This document shows positions 24,478 through 36,896 of a DNA stretch of 64,000 bases, piece after piece; position 1 is the stretch's first letter; every line of letters starts with the position of its first letter. The position numbers and the translations under genes were made by a program. Source of the stretch: Gigaspora margarita. Taxonomy: Eukaryota > Glomeromycota > Glomeromycetes > Diversisporales > Gigasporaceae. The DNA lies in assembly GCA_009809945.1 (NCBI GenBank), contig WTPW01000357.1, positions 33,160-97,159 on the forward strand, given 5' to 3'. Under the pieces are notes generated by a model, which was not told the DNA's origin, did no database searches, and saw only the letters and a program-made list of their open reading frames with translations.

Positions 24478-25645
24478 TTAAAATTATTTAATAAAGGTTT
24501 TTTTCTGGATTTTGCAGTTCTAAAGATAATTAAATTTTACCTGGTAAATAGTCACAATGGCTCCTCAAAGATAGTTCAATTTTTATACAATATTTATCAA
24601 ATAATCTGCAAAGTTTGTAATAATAAAATTAATTTTATTTAAAGTTTGGGGTGCTATTGTGAATGATCCACCAGGCCAAATTTAATTATTTTACTCTTGT
24701 TAGAATGACAAAAACCAGGTGAATAACTTTATTTAAAGCATTAAAAAGTTTTTATAGCATTAAAATCTGTTTTAATTTATTTATTTATAAGGGCATTCTT
24801 TTATTTTTAATTATTATAAAACGCACCTATAGTGCTGAACACTATAAATAAATTAGATTTGCAAATCTGTATAACTAAAACAAAAAAATAAATTTTTATA
24901 AAACAAAAAATAAATTTTAATTACTTTAGGGTTAGGGTAAGGCCTGGGATTTTATTAGGGGCATTAGTATATACAAAATTTAGCAAAGAATTTTTTTTAT
25001 TAGAGCCCCAAAGGTAGTTTCATAAGCAAATTTTGTGTTATAAATATTTTTTTTAAAAAAAATAATCAAAAAAACTGAAATTTTATGTTATACCTGATCT
25101 TAAATTTTGATTGGCTTCTAATGGTTTTGTATAACATAGTGTTTAATACCATAGGCGCATTTTAGTAAACTTGTTTATTTTAATAAACAATTTTTTTTCT
25201 GAGCAATGTTTTTGTTATATTTAAACCTTAAAACGTTTTAATAAAATCTTTTTCCTGGATTTTGCTGTTCTAAAGATAGTAAGATAATTAAATATAACCT
25301 AGTAGATAGTTCACAATAACTCCTCAAAAATAGTATAATTTTTATAGTGTTTATTAAATGATTTGCAAAGTTTAGTAATCGTATTTAAAGTTTGAGATGC
25401 TATTGCAAATGATCCACTGGGCCAAATTTAATTATCTTATCCCTGTTAGTAGTCATGTAATCTGTTCAAATCTGGATTATCCAGATTATACTTAAATCAA
25501 ATCCTTATTCATACATTTCTACTTGTTAGAATAACAAAAGCCAGGCAAATAACTTTATTAGTGCACTATGGAAAGTTTTATAGTACTAAAATTTGGTTTG
25601 GCCACATTTTAATTTATTTACTTATAAGGACATTCTTTTTTTTTT
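24478..25645. repeat. Direct repeat pair (~330 and ~420 bp) with a small insertion in the second
   Basis: Copy 1 is about 24,478-24,807 and copy 2 about 25,223-25,642. Both carry 'ctggattttgc.gttctaaag', 'caca.t..ctcctcaaa.atag', 'gatccac..ggccaaattta' and 'ttataag..cattctttt'. Copy 2 has about 80 extra bp (25,457-25,537), flanked by gttag on both sides and containing 'atctggattatccagat', a short insertion with a 5-bp or longer TSD. They lack the termini expected of LTRs. Confidence 0.7.
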
Positions 25646-25931
25646 AATATATAGTTTCTTTAGCTAACAAAATTTCAACAAAACAGTACATTTTGAAAGG
25701 ATAAATACAAGCTGCAGTAATCATATAATGTATTATTATATGAATATACTATAAATTCTATAAAATTCCAATATTTATATTATTATAATTGATCAATTTA
25801 TTATGGACCAAATCAAACATATTCAAATCGCCCTAACTGTTAATAAAAAAAGAAAATTATATCTATCATAACTATATTAAAGAAAAAATAAAAATGACTA
25901 ATAAATAGGCAAAACAAATCACTAACTTTCA

Positions 25932-26368
25932 TAAGGGCCATGTCATTAATCACCTAATTATGTTTTATTAGAGGCCTTTTCCCAAATAGATTACAGTGAA
26001 ATTCTTGCCCTAATCTATATATTCAACCTTACTAATACTACAATCTTCTCTTAATCTCTACTACAAATTTATATTTCTATACAACAAATACAACTTATAT
26101 ACTATTTAACTAATCAAACTATTTATTAATACCAACTTATTAACTTTTTATCACTTATTCAAAACCTTATTTTACAACAATTTACTTTTTATATGAATTA
26201 CTAACTATACATATTAATTATAAATTCAAAAAATCTTTAGTAAAAGCAAAGCATAAAATATACAAATATAATCATACTCTGAGCTCCCATTCTTGCATGT
26301 AATTTACTAGATAGTATACTCCATGTAGTAACTTATTAAATTACTAATAAAGATATGAGCAAGACCAC

Positions 26369-26407
<39 letters not shown>

Positions 26408-26600
26408 AAATATAATCATACTATTTTCTAGTTTTAGCATGATTGCATCACATAGCTATCCTAATTTTGATAAAAATCAATTGAGTATAACATGTCAGGT
26501 TATATCAATCACTAATATAGATTTGATCAGGTTCCTATATATAATTTCAACATTTTTTACCCCACTCCCTTAAAAAATCACCTAATTTTTGCTACTCCCT
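25932..26600 (+). mobile_element. 'TCACCTGATT' family repeat, copy 2, split by a LINE tail
   Basis: The left part (25,932-25,993: 'gggccatgtcattaatcacc', then tattagaggcc) and the right part (about 26,505-26,600: 'gatttgatcaggttcctata', then 'aaaaaatcacctaattttt') are the two ends of the element that is whole at 34,562-34,712. Between them is a polyadenylated LINE 3' end. Confidence 0.65.
25994..26406 (+). mobile_element. 5'-truncated LINE 3' end with poly-A
   Basis: About 410 bp that end 'taataaagatatgagcaag', 'accaccttaa' and a 35-nt A run (26,372-26,406). The ending matches LINE 1 (22,363-22,398) and LINE 2 (41,960-42,003). It carries only the 3' region, the usual result of incomplete reverse transcription. 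Confidence 0.7.
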
Positions 26601-27240
26601 TAAAAAAATTCTATAGCAACAGGGGTAGATAAAGCAACAATTGCTCATATTGTTGCCGAATTCAATAAAACTAGAAACATTATATTATTAGAATAAGGGC
26701 ATTGATCTCCTAAAGTTTTTTAAATAGAATAATAAATACAGTTTATAAATTAATTTGGCTTAATTAGGCATCACACTCTGTGAAATTATTATTTCTCGCA
26801 TCTGGGGCGATGTGTTAAAATCACATCTACTAAATTAGCACTTTATTTTGAGTTTGAAACCAGTTTTATGTTTTATATGTTAAAGCATAAAAAAAAATAA
26901 AACTGGTTCCACACTCAAATTTATACATTAGTTTATTAAAAGATGATAACAATATATAGAAAAACAAGATTTGTTTAAATCCAACTGCAACTATATTATA
27001 AGTGTGAAACAGAAATATAGTGGCTGAATAATCTAATTTTCATACTTATACATATACTATACTGCCATTTTATTCTCAATATGTACATATGTACAAATAA
27101 AAGCTACATTAATAGTAATAATTGTCATAACATTTACTGCATAAACTAGTATCACACGGACATATTAATTACAACCTGCAATTCGTACTTATGTATGGTT
27201 CTTTTCTCTCCCTCTTCCTTTTTATTTGTGATAAGCTATG
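26601..27240. other. AT-rich spacer with a hairpin
   Basis: No gene. At 26,851-26,926 'gagtttgaaaccagttttat' pairs with 'ataaaactggttccacactc' across a loop of about 35 nt, a small foldback, possibly a short MITE. Confidence 0.45.
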
Positions 27241-29667
27241 TTATGACCTACTTTACACATTGACCACATTTACATAATCTCCTAGAAGAAGTTCTTTTTT
27301 GTCCTTTTTCTTTTTCTATACTACTTAAGTAATGACGTTTAGATAGTCATCCTCGTCCAATAATGAGAGGAGGATTTTGAACATTATCTAGAACTTGGAT
27401 TTTTTCATCTTCATTATTAGGTGCTTTGTTATCAGGTGCTTTGTTATCAGGTGCTTCATTATCAGTATAAATATTATTCTCACTTTTATCTTCTGACGTT
27501 ATTTGATTATCTTCTGCCATTATTTGATTTCCGTCTTCATGAACTTCTTGTAAAGCAGAAACAACTAGTTCGTTAACTAGATATAAAGGTCTTTTTTCTA
27601 TTTTCTTACTCTGTGTATTACCATTGGATGAATCTCTTTCATCTTTTTTTCTTACAATATAGCTTTGAAGAAAATTAACTATTTTATCATTTTCAATGTT
27701 CACTGCTAATAACGTCACTTTACAAGCTAACCCCAAATTTTACTATAATAATTTCTTTTTTGTATAGCTTTTTGTAGTGAGAACCACGGCCAGAACAGTA
27801 TGCAACCTTCAAATAGAAAAATTTATTTCATCATATTCTTTATCTAAAGAGCCTTTCCTATGATCTAATACAATTTTCTCATTTTCATACATTTGTTTTT
27901 CCTGATAGGAGTCTTTATACCATCATGGAAGAATTATTGTTATATGGAAAGCTGCAACTTTAGAATGCATTATTATACGAAAGTAGTGCTAGCAAACAAT
28001 TCCTTGTGAGATTATCATAAGGCATGAACATAAGATATTGGACTTAAAATGACTATAAAATGTATGTAATGCCTTTTTTCACTGCAAATATCTGAAATTT
28101 TCCAGATTTTTTTTATGTTTTCATCTTTTACTTCATCTATTATAGCCCAAAGTGTAATTTGATGTGCATTATAATTATCTTCAAAAAACTAATGCAAAGC
28201 TTCTTCTTCAATTTTCTGTTCAGAATTAAGTTCACAGGCATTGGCTCAATCCTATTTGCTATAAGAAACAAGCATTGTAATATTTCTGCCTTAACTATAT
28301 TACTAACTGGTTCTGTAAGATATTTTTTAATATTTTCAGTTGCTGTAGGGAAAAGGTCATGACTAGCAGCAGGTATCATAGCATATGTTGTTGATTCTTT
28401 ATAATTATAAAACCTATTTCACTGTGATTCTTTTTTAAATACTGATCAAAGTGATCTGCAAGTTCACATAATATGCAATTTGATTTTATTTCTCTTTTGA
28501 TAGCACAATTATAAGATTCAACTCTAGCTGTACTTTCTATTTCGGCTGTATATATTTTAGAAAGATAAGCATGGACTATATAATTGTAAAATATGCATAA
28601 ATAGTCTTTTGCCATTGGAAACTTGTCAAGTATATCATCCTAATGCTTTTGAAAAAGTGGCTCGCAAAGACTGTTATGATATTAATAAAAGGTTTTCATA
28701 AAGTTATCCTATTTGGTGCCAATTTTAGACTTGAGATTTTTAGGTAAATTTTGCCTGATATAACAGATGCAGTGTGCAGCATATTTCTCAGAAAAAGTAA
28801 TATGAATTGCAGTATCTTAAGCTAGATCAGCATCACTAAAGGATCTACTTGTATTATGTTTTTTATACAAGTTAGAAGTATAAGAATCAATAGTCTCATT
28901 ACTTATTAAAACCTGGTCAACAAGACATGTTCTTTCATTGTTATCAATAACTACAAATAACCCTAAAGGCATTTAATACATATTCGTTTTGACTGTGTTA
29001 TCACTAATAACTATATCATAGTATTTCAACCACAAGTCATATTGCTCGAGTGATATCCAGAACAATCGAATTAATCAATTGTCTTCATCCAATTCGAATT
29101 CTACAGACTATCTAGAATCATTCATTTTATTTGCTAGTAAGAAATTGAGAAGGTATGATGCATCATTTGTTCCATGCCTTTTTTCTATTTTTTTGTATTT
29201 TTGGATAGCATTATTAAGATTGCATCTTGGAAGTGTAATTCAGAAAAATACCCTTTTAACAAATTTCTTTGTACAATAATAGGCAAGTTTCCATATTTCA
29301 TCATTATTTTCACTTCTTTTAGGGCATCTTCAGTAAGAAAATAGTATTTAAGGCCAAATTTATATGTATCAAAATTAATCTTATGATTATGCTCATTGAC
29401 AAACATAGTAATAGATATATGTGTTCCGCCTTCACCATATAAAAGATTTATATGCCATGGACAATTGACCTTTTTTGTTTTTGTGTTCCTTTGTTTACTG
29501 TTTTGAACACCGATTTGACTTTTACTAGGTTTGTACTTTCCTCCAAATACACAATTTAAAGTTCGCTTGTGAACAAATCCAGCCTTATTTTTCTCCACAT
29601 GGTATTTAACTATCATAAATCTATTTCGTTTTCCATAATCATCAAAAAAACTCTCAACATTACCCAA
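27240..29667 (-). pseudogene. MULE transposase relic with FAR1/WRKY-GCM1 zinc finger
   Basis: Mutator-like transposase in protein order. 29,667-29,185: DNA-binding domain, with CVFGGKYKPS, KKVNCPWHINLLYG and FVNEHNHKI giving the Cys-Cys-His-His pattern. 29,180-28,620: catalytic domain, with YYDIVISDNTVKTNMY (first Asp, ~29,000), RSFSDADLA (second Asp, ~28,830) and HCICYIRQNLPKNLK (~28,760). 28,615-28,376: STARVESYNCAIKREI, a hallmark of the family. Tail: acidic repeats (DNEAPDNKAPDNKAPNNED, ~27,450), PPLIIGRG and a zinc knuckle RRLCKCGQC (~27,255-27,285). Stops follow TNMY and SDADLA, and frameshifts separate the open pieces, so it is inactive. Terminal inverted repeats were not found. Its 5' side is close to the hAT-like composite. 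Confidence 0.8.
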
Positions 29668-30620
29668 GAGTCGAATTCAGTATTTCTGGATATGTCCTCT
29701 GATGTTACTACTACTTTAGTGTCTTCACATTCTTTAGAATTAGTATTTAATTATTCAACCAGTGTCTCATTTTCAATTTCTTTACTTCTATTATTATAAG
29801 AATTATAATTTATGAGCGATACTTGAGCAAAACATTCAGCACTATTATCAAAGGATATGTATTTTTTAGTGTTTCGATCCTATTTTGAAAAGGCCATCTG
29901 GGATTGAATTCAGAATGCTTCAACAGATTGATTATAATTCAAATTTTTAATTTGGATTAGTAATTCGGATTAATTCGAATTCAATTATAGAAATTAGTGT
30001 TTCGATCCTACTTGTTAAAGGTCATTCTAATTGAATTTGAATTTTCTTTCGTGCAAATCTGGATTGGCATATGCTTCAATCGTAAATTCGGTTCACGATA
30101 TCACATGTTACAAAAGTTCAGAAATCGGTCACAGGGTTTTACTTTCGATTCCGATCGTTAAGATTCTTAACGATGTTACATGATTGGGTTACGAATTTAG
30201 GGTCACGGGGAGTGGGTATTGTTCAATAAATAAGGTAATCAATAATATGATCAGGGGTTTAATCAGGTAACGTAAAAGGGATCAATACAAATGTATTAGT
30301 TCTTTTACTCTGGCTAATTATGAATAGGTGTTTTTGATTATTATGACAAGTGAATATAACAAAATACGATTTCGGTTTTGTTAGAACAAGAGAATAGTAT
30401 TAGGGAACTTAACTTCTACTATGAGAATTTCGAAGTTTAAACTCAACTGAGTTATCCTTTATTGAAGCGAAAAAGGTCAAGTATTTATAACTTTTACTTT
30501 ACTGCGACACTTATTATTGTCTTTCACTAACTATACTAAAATAGGAAAAGCGACATACAATAAGTTTGAAAGTACAGGAAGTGCAGTTCAAAAAGTGCAA
30601 AAAGTACAGTTCGCTAAGTA

Positions 30621-30815
30621 CAGTGAACACTCCATAAGTGCACCCACTATAAATGCACAGACTATGTATACCCTCTCTAAATCCACACTAATCTTCAGTC
30701 CCAAGTATATAGAACTTTAATAAAGGCCCTCTATAAATACACACCCTCTCTAAATGCACCTTTTTTTAAATTTTGCCTATAGTTCCAATGGGGTGCACTT
30801 ATGGAGGGTTTACTG
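30621..30815. mobile_element. Tc1/mariner-type MITE in the left arm
   Basis: 195 bp with ends cagtgaacactccataagtg and the complement of cttatggagggtttactg, flanked by TA (30,619-30,620; 30,816-30,817). The interior holds more copies of the 'ctctctaaat.cac' word. Related to the intronic MITE at 4821. Confidence 0.8.
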
Positions 30816-31819
30816 TACAATAAGTACAGTGCGAGAAGTTCAAAAGGTTCAGTTCACTATGTTTGCGAATTGTACAAATAAAGTATTTTTGGAGGTAAGT
30901 ATATAATGATAAGATATATTCATCATAAAATAGAATGAACTAACTAAAAAAAATATATATATATAAATATATATAGTAGGGTCAGGTTATCAGAGCCCTT
31001 CACAACGTACCTGGTATGGTACCACATTATCAGTTATCTGTTATCATTATATGTATAATAATTTAAAGGATTGCATGAGAATTTTAAACATTTATATTAC
31101 GTATATAAATGCTTTAAAGGCAATATGATTTTAATGCTAGTGATAAAATGTTAATTTGCTAATAATGAAAGCATATGGGAACGCCCACAGCAAAAGCAGG
31201 GGAGGACTATATAATATATAGTCCCATCTCCTGCTTTTGCTATGGGCGTCCCCATGTAGGATTATTATCCGGATAATCCTTATCCTTTATCTGAAATGCA
31301 TTAGGGATCAATCCGTATTAAATTGACAGATATGGATATCCGCATCTAATCCGAATTGTCAGATCAATCTGAATTAGTCAGATTGCAGATCAAAACACTA
31401 AGTAGGAGATGGGACTATATATTATATAGTCCTCCCTGCTTTTGCTATAGGTGTTCCCATATGCTTTTATTATTAGCATATTAACATTTTATCACTAGCA
31501 TTAAAATCATATTGCCTTTAAAGCATTTACATACATAAAATAAATGTTTAAAATTCTCATGCAATCCTTTAAATTATTATACATATAATGATAACAGATA
31601 ACTGATAATGTGGTACCATACCAGGTACGTTGTGAAGGGCTCTAGTAACCTGACCCTACTATATATATTTATATATATATATATTTTTTAGTTAGTTCAT
31701 TCTATTTTATGTTGAATATATCTTATCGTTATATACTTACCTCCAAAAATACTTTATTTGTACAATTCGCAAATGTAGCAAACTGAACCTTTTGAACTTC
31801 TCGCACTGTACTTATAGTA

Positions 31820-32016
31820 CAGTAAACCCTCCATAAGTGCACCCCCTTGGGACCATAGGCAAAATTTTCAAAAATTTGCATTTAGAGAGGGTGTGTATTT
31901 ATAGAGGGCATTTTATTAAGAGTTCTATATACTTGGGACTGAAGATTAGTGTGGATTTAGAGAGGGTATACATAGTCCGTGCATTTATAGTGGGTGCACT
32001 TATAGAGTGTTCACTG
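31820..32016. mobile_element. Tc1/mariner-type MITE in the right arm (mirror copy)
   Basis: The inverted counterpart of 30,621-30,815, with ends cagtaaaccctccataagtg and the complement of cttatagagtgttcactg and TA at both sides. It occupies the mirror position in the right arm, so it was present before the arms were duplicated. Confidence 0.8.
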
Positions 32017-33034
32017 TACTTAGCGAACTGTACTTTTTGCACTTTTTGAACTGCACTTCCTGTACTTTCGAACTTATTGTATGTCACATTTCCTATTTTA
32101 GTATAGTTAGTGAAAGACAATAATAAGCATCGCAATAAAGTAAAAGTTATAAATACTTGACCTTTTTCGCTTCAATAAAGGATAACTCAGTTGAGTTTAA
32201 ACTTTGAAATTCTCATAGTAGAAGTTAAGTTCCCTAATACTATTCTCTTGTTCTAACAAAACCGAAATCGTATTTTGTTATATTCACTTGTCATAATAAT
32301 TGAAAACACCTATTCGTAATTAGCCAGAGTAAAAGAACTAATACATTTGTATTGATCCCTTTTACATTACCTGATTAAACCCCTGATCATATTATCGATT
32401 ACCTCATTTATTGAACAATACCCGCTTCCCGTGACCCTAAATTTGTAACCCAATCACATAACATTGTTAAGAATCTTAGATCGGAATCGAAAGTAAAACC
32501 CTGTTACCAATTCCTGAACTTTTGTGACATGTGATATCATGAACTGAATTCACGATTGAAGCATATGCCAATCCAGATTTGCACGAAAGAAAATTCGAAT
32601 TCAATTTGAATGACCTTTAACAAGTAGGATCGAAACACTAATTTCTATAATTGAATTTGAATTGATCTGAATTACTAATCCGAATTAAAAATTCAAATTA
32701 TAATCGAATCTGTTGAAGCAATCTGAATTCAATCCCGGATGGCCTTTTCAAAATAGGATCGAAACACTACTCCTGCTTTTGCTGTAGGTGTCCCCATGTA
32801 GGATTATTATCCGGATAATCCTTATCCTTTATCCGAAATGCATTAGGGATCAATCTGTATTAAATTGACGAATACGGATATCTGCATCTAATCCGAATTG
32901 TCAGATCAATCCGAATTAGTCAGATTGTGGATCAAAACACTAGTATTTTTCCATTTTGGCAAATCCTTCTAAATCATCATTTGAAACGCTTTTAACATTT
33001 TCGTATGATTCCATGTTATTAGGTAAGTTAAAAT

Positions 33035-33310
33035 GTGTTGTGAAAGTGATAGGTTGCAAAAGTGATGATTTGGGTAAAGCAATAAGTTGTGAAATCGATG
33101 AGTTGTGAAAATAATGAGTTGTGAAAAAGATGAGTTGTGAAAGGGATGAGTTGTAAAAGTGATGAGTTGTGAAATAATGAGTTGTAAAAATGATGGGTTG
33201 CAAAGCAATAAGTTATAAAAACATTGGGTTGTGAAAGTGATAATGATGAATTGTAAATGCAATAAGTTGCAAAGTGATAAGTTACAAAACAGTGAGTTAT
33301 GAAAGCAATA
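33035..33310. repeat. Minisatellite, unit ~18-19 bp
   Basis: About fifteen imperfect units of gatgagttgtgaaaa with 1-4 variable bases between. In two minus-strand frames it reads as Ser/His/Leu/Thr-rich repeats (for example FHNSSFSQLI), but these are by-products of the repeat and no gene is claimed. Confidence 0.85.
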
Positions 33311-33329
33311 AATTTTTGAAAACAATAAA

Positions 33330-33640
33330 AAAGTCAATCTCTTTATATATGATCCATGATTGTTTGGTATATGATTAAAAATATGCATCGCATGATGATG
33401 CAAACTATCAGCAGCGATGTTAATTTTATGTTGCATGATGATATGCAGTTATGACATTCTTAGTAGCTTTAATAATTTATAAGCAAAAAAGTTGATCTGC
33501 TTCATATATGATATATGATTGTTTGTTATGCGATTAGAAATATACATTGCATAATGATGCAAATTATCAGTGGTGATATTAATTTTATATTACAGTTATG
33601 ATGTTTTTAGTAGCTTTAAATAAATTTATAAGCGAGTTTT
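33330..33640. repeat. Tandem duplication, unit ~150 bp
   Basis: Two units (about 33,330-33,484 and 33,485-33,640) share 'gattgtttg.tat.cgattag', 'gatgatgcaaa.tatcag', 'gatgttaattttat' and 'ttagtagcttta.at'. Confidence 0.75.
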
Positions 33641-33849
33641 AGTTTCACAAAGCAGATCGAGACAATTTATTATAGTTGGAATTCAATTTGAGCAGGATAT
33701 AATTTAGTGCCAATTCTATATGTATATATTTAAAGTCAAGGTTATATATATTAATAGATCAGTTGACTTATTATCTTATAATGGGTGATGATTAGTAACT
33801 TCATGGGATGCAATATATATATTAATCCAATTAATTTTATCTGCAAATA

Positions 33850-35130
33850 GAAACAGTTTTCTTCTTTCTCTTCGAGACATAGTCTTAGAATTATCTGAAT
33901 TAGGCTTTGTAATTTCAAAAGCACAACTTGTTTATCACTTGAAAAAGCTATGTTATTTTACAGAAGGGAAAATAACAAAATATTCTCCATAAAGCTCCTC
34001 AAAATATTTTGTATCAGGTACAATATCTCTATTGGTGATTTGAAAATATTTAAAGACAAAATAATGTACCAACTCTCCCAGAAGTTGTTCTTGATGAATC
34101 ATATTGCTATATGCACTACAATTATAATTTGATCTGGGTTCTGAAGGAAAGTGTAGTGTATAAAAAGAAAAGGTGTTGTATATTGGTTATATTTGGAGCT
34201 ATTGTCATTTTTTATAATGAAAATAGCAATAAAATAGAAAAAGAGTTCATTTGTAAATCTCTTCTTATTTGAAACCCTACTACAAAGCAACCTACTAAAA
34301 AAGAAAGAAAGAAAAAGAATGCAGAAGCATGTGAGACAGTTTCAAATATAGTGAAAGCAGCTAGTATTGTTTCAGATAAGATGGATTATGATAGGAATTT
34401 TAATGCAGAAGTATTTAAAAAGAATTTTTGAGAATCTTTGTAAAAATCTTTACAATGATTATGGACTATATGTTATTCATATGGATAGGTCAAAATACTA
34501 TAAACATTGTTCTAAAGCAGCACCAACTTCTAATTGGAATAAACCTACAATAAAGAAGTAGTTAGGGCCATGTTATTAATTACCTGATTATTTTTTATTA
34601 GAGGCCTACCTCTCTTCCCCCTCCTTATTATAGATTTGGTCAGGTTCTTATATATAATTTCAATATTTTTCACCCCCTCTAAAAAATCACCTGATTTTGT
34701 TACTCTTCTTATAATCTTACAATATCGATTTTGACTCTAGTATGATGAAAACAGAACTATATAAATTGGCAAAAAAGAAAAAAATCTATTCCTTTCACTA
34801 CTGTTACTATTGCAAATAAGTTTAGTTATGACTTCTTTTTATATTTCTATATTATTGTGGGCTGTAGTTAATTGAGCTAGTATAGAGAGTTGTAACAATA
34901 AAATCGCAGAGAAGCAAAAGCAGCCCAATATTCTTCTCTTTATAATACCTTACTTAGCCTTTTTCAAAAAGAAATAATATTAGATGTAGTTGTTTTGTGC
35001 TAGAAAAAATGTTTAGATAAGGTAAGAAAATATGGAAAATGGTTGATAATAGAATAAAAAAGGAGAGTAAAAATAAAGATATAGACTTGTATTCAGGAGA
35101 CAAAAATCCTAATAAGAAAGTATAGCACCT
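33850..35130 (+). pseudogene. IS630/Tc1-like DDE transposase relic
   Basis: Pieces in changing frames follow the IS630-like transposases of AM fungi: LRDIVLELSELGFVISKAQL (~33,866; helix-turn-helix region), VVLDESYCYMHYN (~34,086; first catalytic Asp), YDRNFNAEVFKK (~34,388), LYVIHMDRSKYYKHCSKAAP (~34,468; second Asp) and KTELYKLAKKKKSIPF (~34,750). The last acidic position should lie near 34,860-34,880, where the sequence is badly decayed. The longest open piece is 34,367-34,561. The coding sequence is cut by a 150-bp 'TCACCTGATT' repeat at 34,562-34,712. Several stops and frameshifts; inactive. No terminal inverted repeats found. Confidence 0.7.
34562..34712 (+). mobile_element. 'TCACCTGATT' family repeat, intact copy 3, inside the transposase relic
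   Basis: It starts 'gggccatgttattaattacc' and ends 'aaaaaatcacctgattttg', then ttactc. Coding similarity to IS630-like transposase is found on both sides, so this is an insertion. Best-preserved member of the family. Confidence 0.7.
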
Positions 35131-36690
35131 TTAAATTGATGATCTGTTGTATGGCTCTATGCAATGAATTTGATATACAATACAAATTTTTTGTTATGAA
35201 TATCATTATTTTGCATTAAGTAAATATTTTTAATAGATTTTTGCAATTAAAATTTAATTTTAAAGAAAATTAATAAAGATTTTACTAATACATTACATTT
35301 TATATTTTAAATCTGAGTTAAAAAAATTTTACAGGTTTAAAAACAAAAAAAAAGTTTGCCATTAAATATCAAATAATTCCTATTGCCAACTGTCTATAAG
35401 GTATTAAAATATTTAGTATAAAATTTTTATAACAATAAGTAAAATTTTTTTCATTAACTTTGAAAATAATTTAGGCGAATTATAGTATAAATTTTAAATA
35501 AATTTCTTGTACAATTTTTTTTTACTAATTTAAAAATTTTATGAGAAAAATTTTTACAAATAATTTATCTAATATTTAGATGAGGTTTATTAGTTTGGTT
35601 TATTTAATTTAAATTTTAAAAATTTTATTAAAAAAATTAGATTATTTATTTCAATGATTTTTGAGTGGCTAATTTCCTTAATAAAATAATTTTCAAATTT
35701 CTTGAAAATTTTAGCACATACATAAAACATTACAGTAATATTTTTTCTTAATAAAAAAATACAATTCACATAATAAAAAAAGCTTTTATATAGAGTAAAC
35801 TTTTGGTTCAAATATGTACAATTGCTTTGTGAAATTTTGTAAATTGATAATATAGCGCATATGCCTAGTTTGTAATACTTACATTTTTGTGATCTTATAT
35901 TAAAATATTTTTTTGATAAGTATTGCTTTCTTTTAATACTAGTTAATTGGAATATTAGTTATAAATTTTACCAACTTGTATTTGACAAATTCAATATATC
36001 AAAAGTGATTGTATGACCTATATTTGGTATTTATATAATTACAAAATTATTCTTCTTGTTATTTTTTTTATATATTATAATATAAACATGCTTATTTAAA
36101 TTAAAACTCAGTAGATAACTTTTTACAAATTATGATAATAAATATTCAGATAATACCAATACTAAGCAAATTGTTGAATACAGTAATTTGGAAAATGATT
36201 AGCTATACATATTGTAAAGCAGCATATATTTATTTGCCAAATTGCTATTATTTAACAGTTTTGCTTAGTTATTTATTATTTCTTTTATTTTCTTATTTTA
36301 TTTAAAGAAAAAAGTTATATAATAATGTAGAACTTTTAAAAGCTTATAAGAAAACTAAAGTTGTAAAATAATTTAGAAATATAAAGAACATTTTGAAAAT
36401 AAAACAAAAAATATAAAACCATCTTATACTACTTTAAATACTATGAATACTATATAAACAAAAATTATTAGTTCTTTTAAATACCACAAATGCTACTTTT
36501 GGTTTGGAAAATTTGAGGATAAAAAATATAAATATGATCTCTTTTGCCTTTTTTTGCAAAATAACTTAAAATAACTTTGAGATTTTTCTAATAACAAGAA
36601 CAATAATATAATCCTTTTTAAAATAATTTTTTTATAAAATATTAAATCCTTTATTAATACCTATTTTTTTGTTAAAATATTATGTTAATA
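35131..36690. other. AT-rich DNA, nothing recognised
   Basis: About 1.5 kb of strongly AT-rich sequence with no supported gene, RNA or repeat. The longest frame here (35,590-35,811, minus) is low-complexity and not supported. Confidence 0.3.
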
Positions 36691-36694
36691 TTTT

Positions 36695-36796
36695 TATATT
36701 TTATTATTTTCTACTCTAAGCTACTTTTTGCAAATTTTATTATTATATTTTATTATTTTCTACTCTAAGCTACTTTTTGCAAATTTTATTATTATT
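36695..36796. repeat. 51-bp tandem duplication
   Basis: The stretch with 'tattattttctactctaagc' and 'tactttttgcaaatttta' occurs twice in immediate succession with almost no change, so the duplication is recent. Confidence 0.85.
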
Positions 36797-36896
36797 TTTT
36801 TATTGAAGATTTTTTGGTTTTTTTTCCAACTTAAGCAGTCTTTCTAGTACTTTATTACATAGAATGTGGTTTCTGTATTGCAAAAGTAATAAAATG

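Larger units (their letters stand above)
29867..32942. mobile_element. hAT-like composite: 1,366-bp inverted repeat with 8-bp TSD
   Basis: The outer ends are tagtgtttcgatcc (29,867) and the complement of the matching gatcaaaacacta (ending 32,942). Exact gtattttt flanks both sides (29,859-29,866; 32,943-32,950). The order is left arm 29,867-31,232, spacer S 31,233-31,403, right arm 31,404-32,769 (reverse complement of the left, also 1,366 bp), then a second copy of S in direct orientation (~32,771-32,942). Further copies of the end occur inside (~29,998, ~31,402, ~32,640, ~32,769). Left arm plus S (29,867-31,402) already has both ends, so the whole looks like a head-to-head dimer. An 8-bp TSD and TAGTG ends suggest hAT. 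No transposase frame. Confidence 0.85.

Noticed and set aside
24478-25645. Pair of LTRs of a retrotransposon
   Set aside because: The repeats lack TG..CA-type termini, a primer-binding site and any coding region between them, and differ considerably.
32940-33436. Two overlapping minus-strand frames of 87 and 155 residues
   Set aside because: They are produced by the ~18-19-bp minisatellite in two frames at once; composition is repeat-driven.
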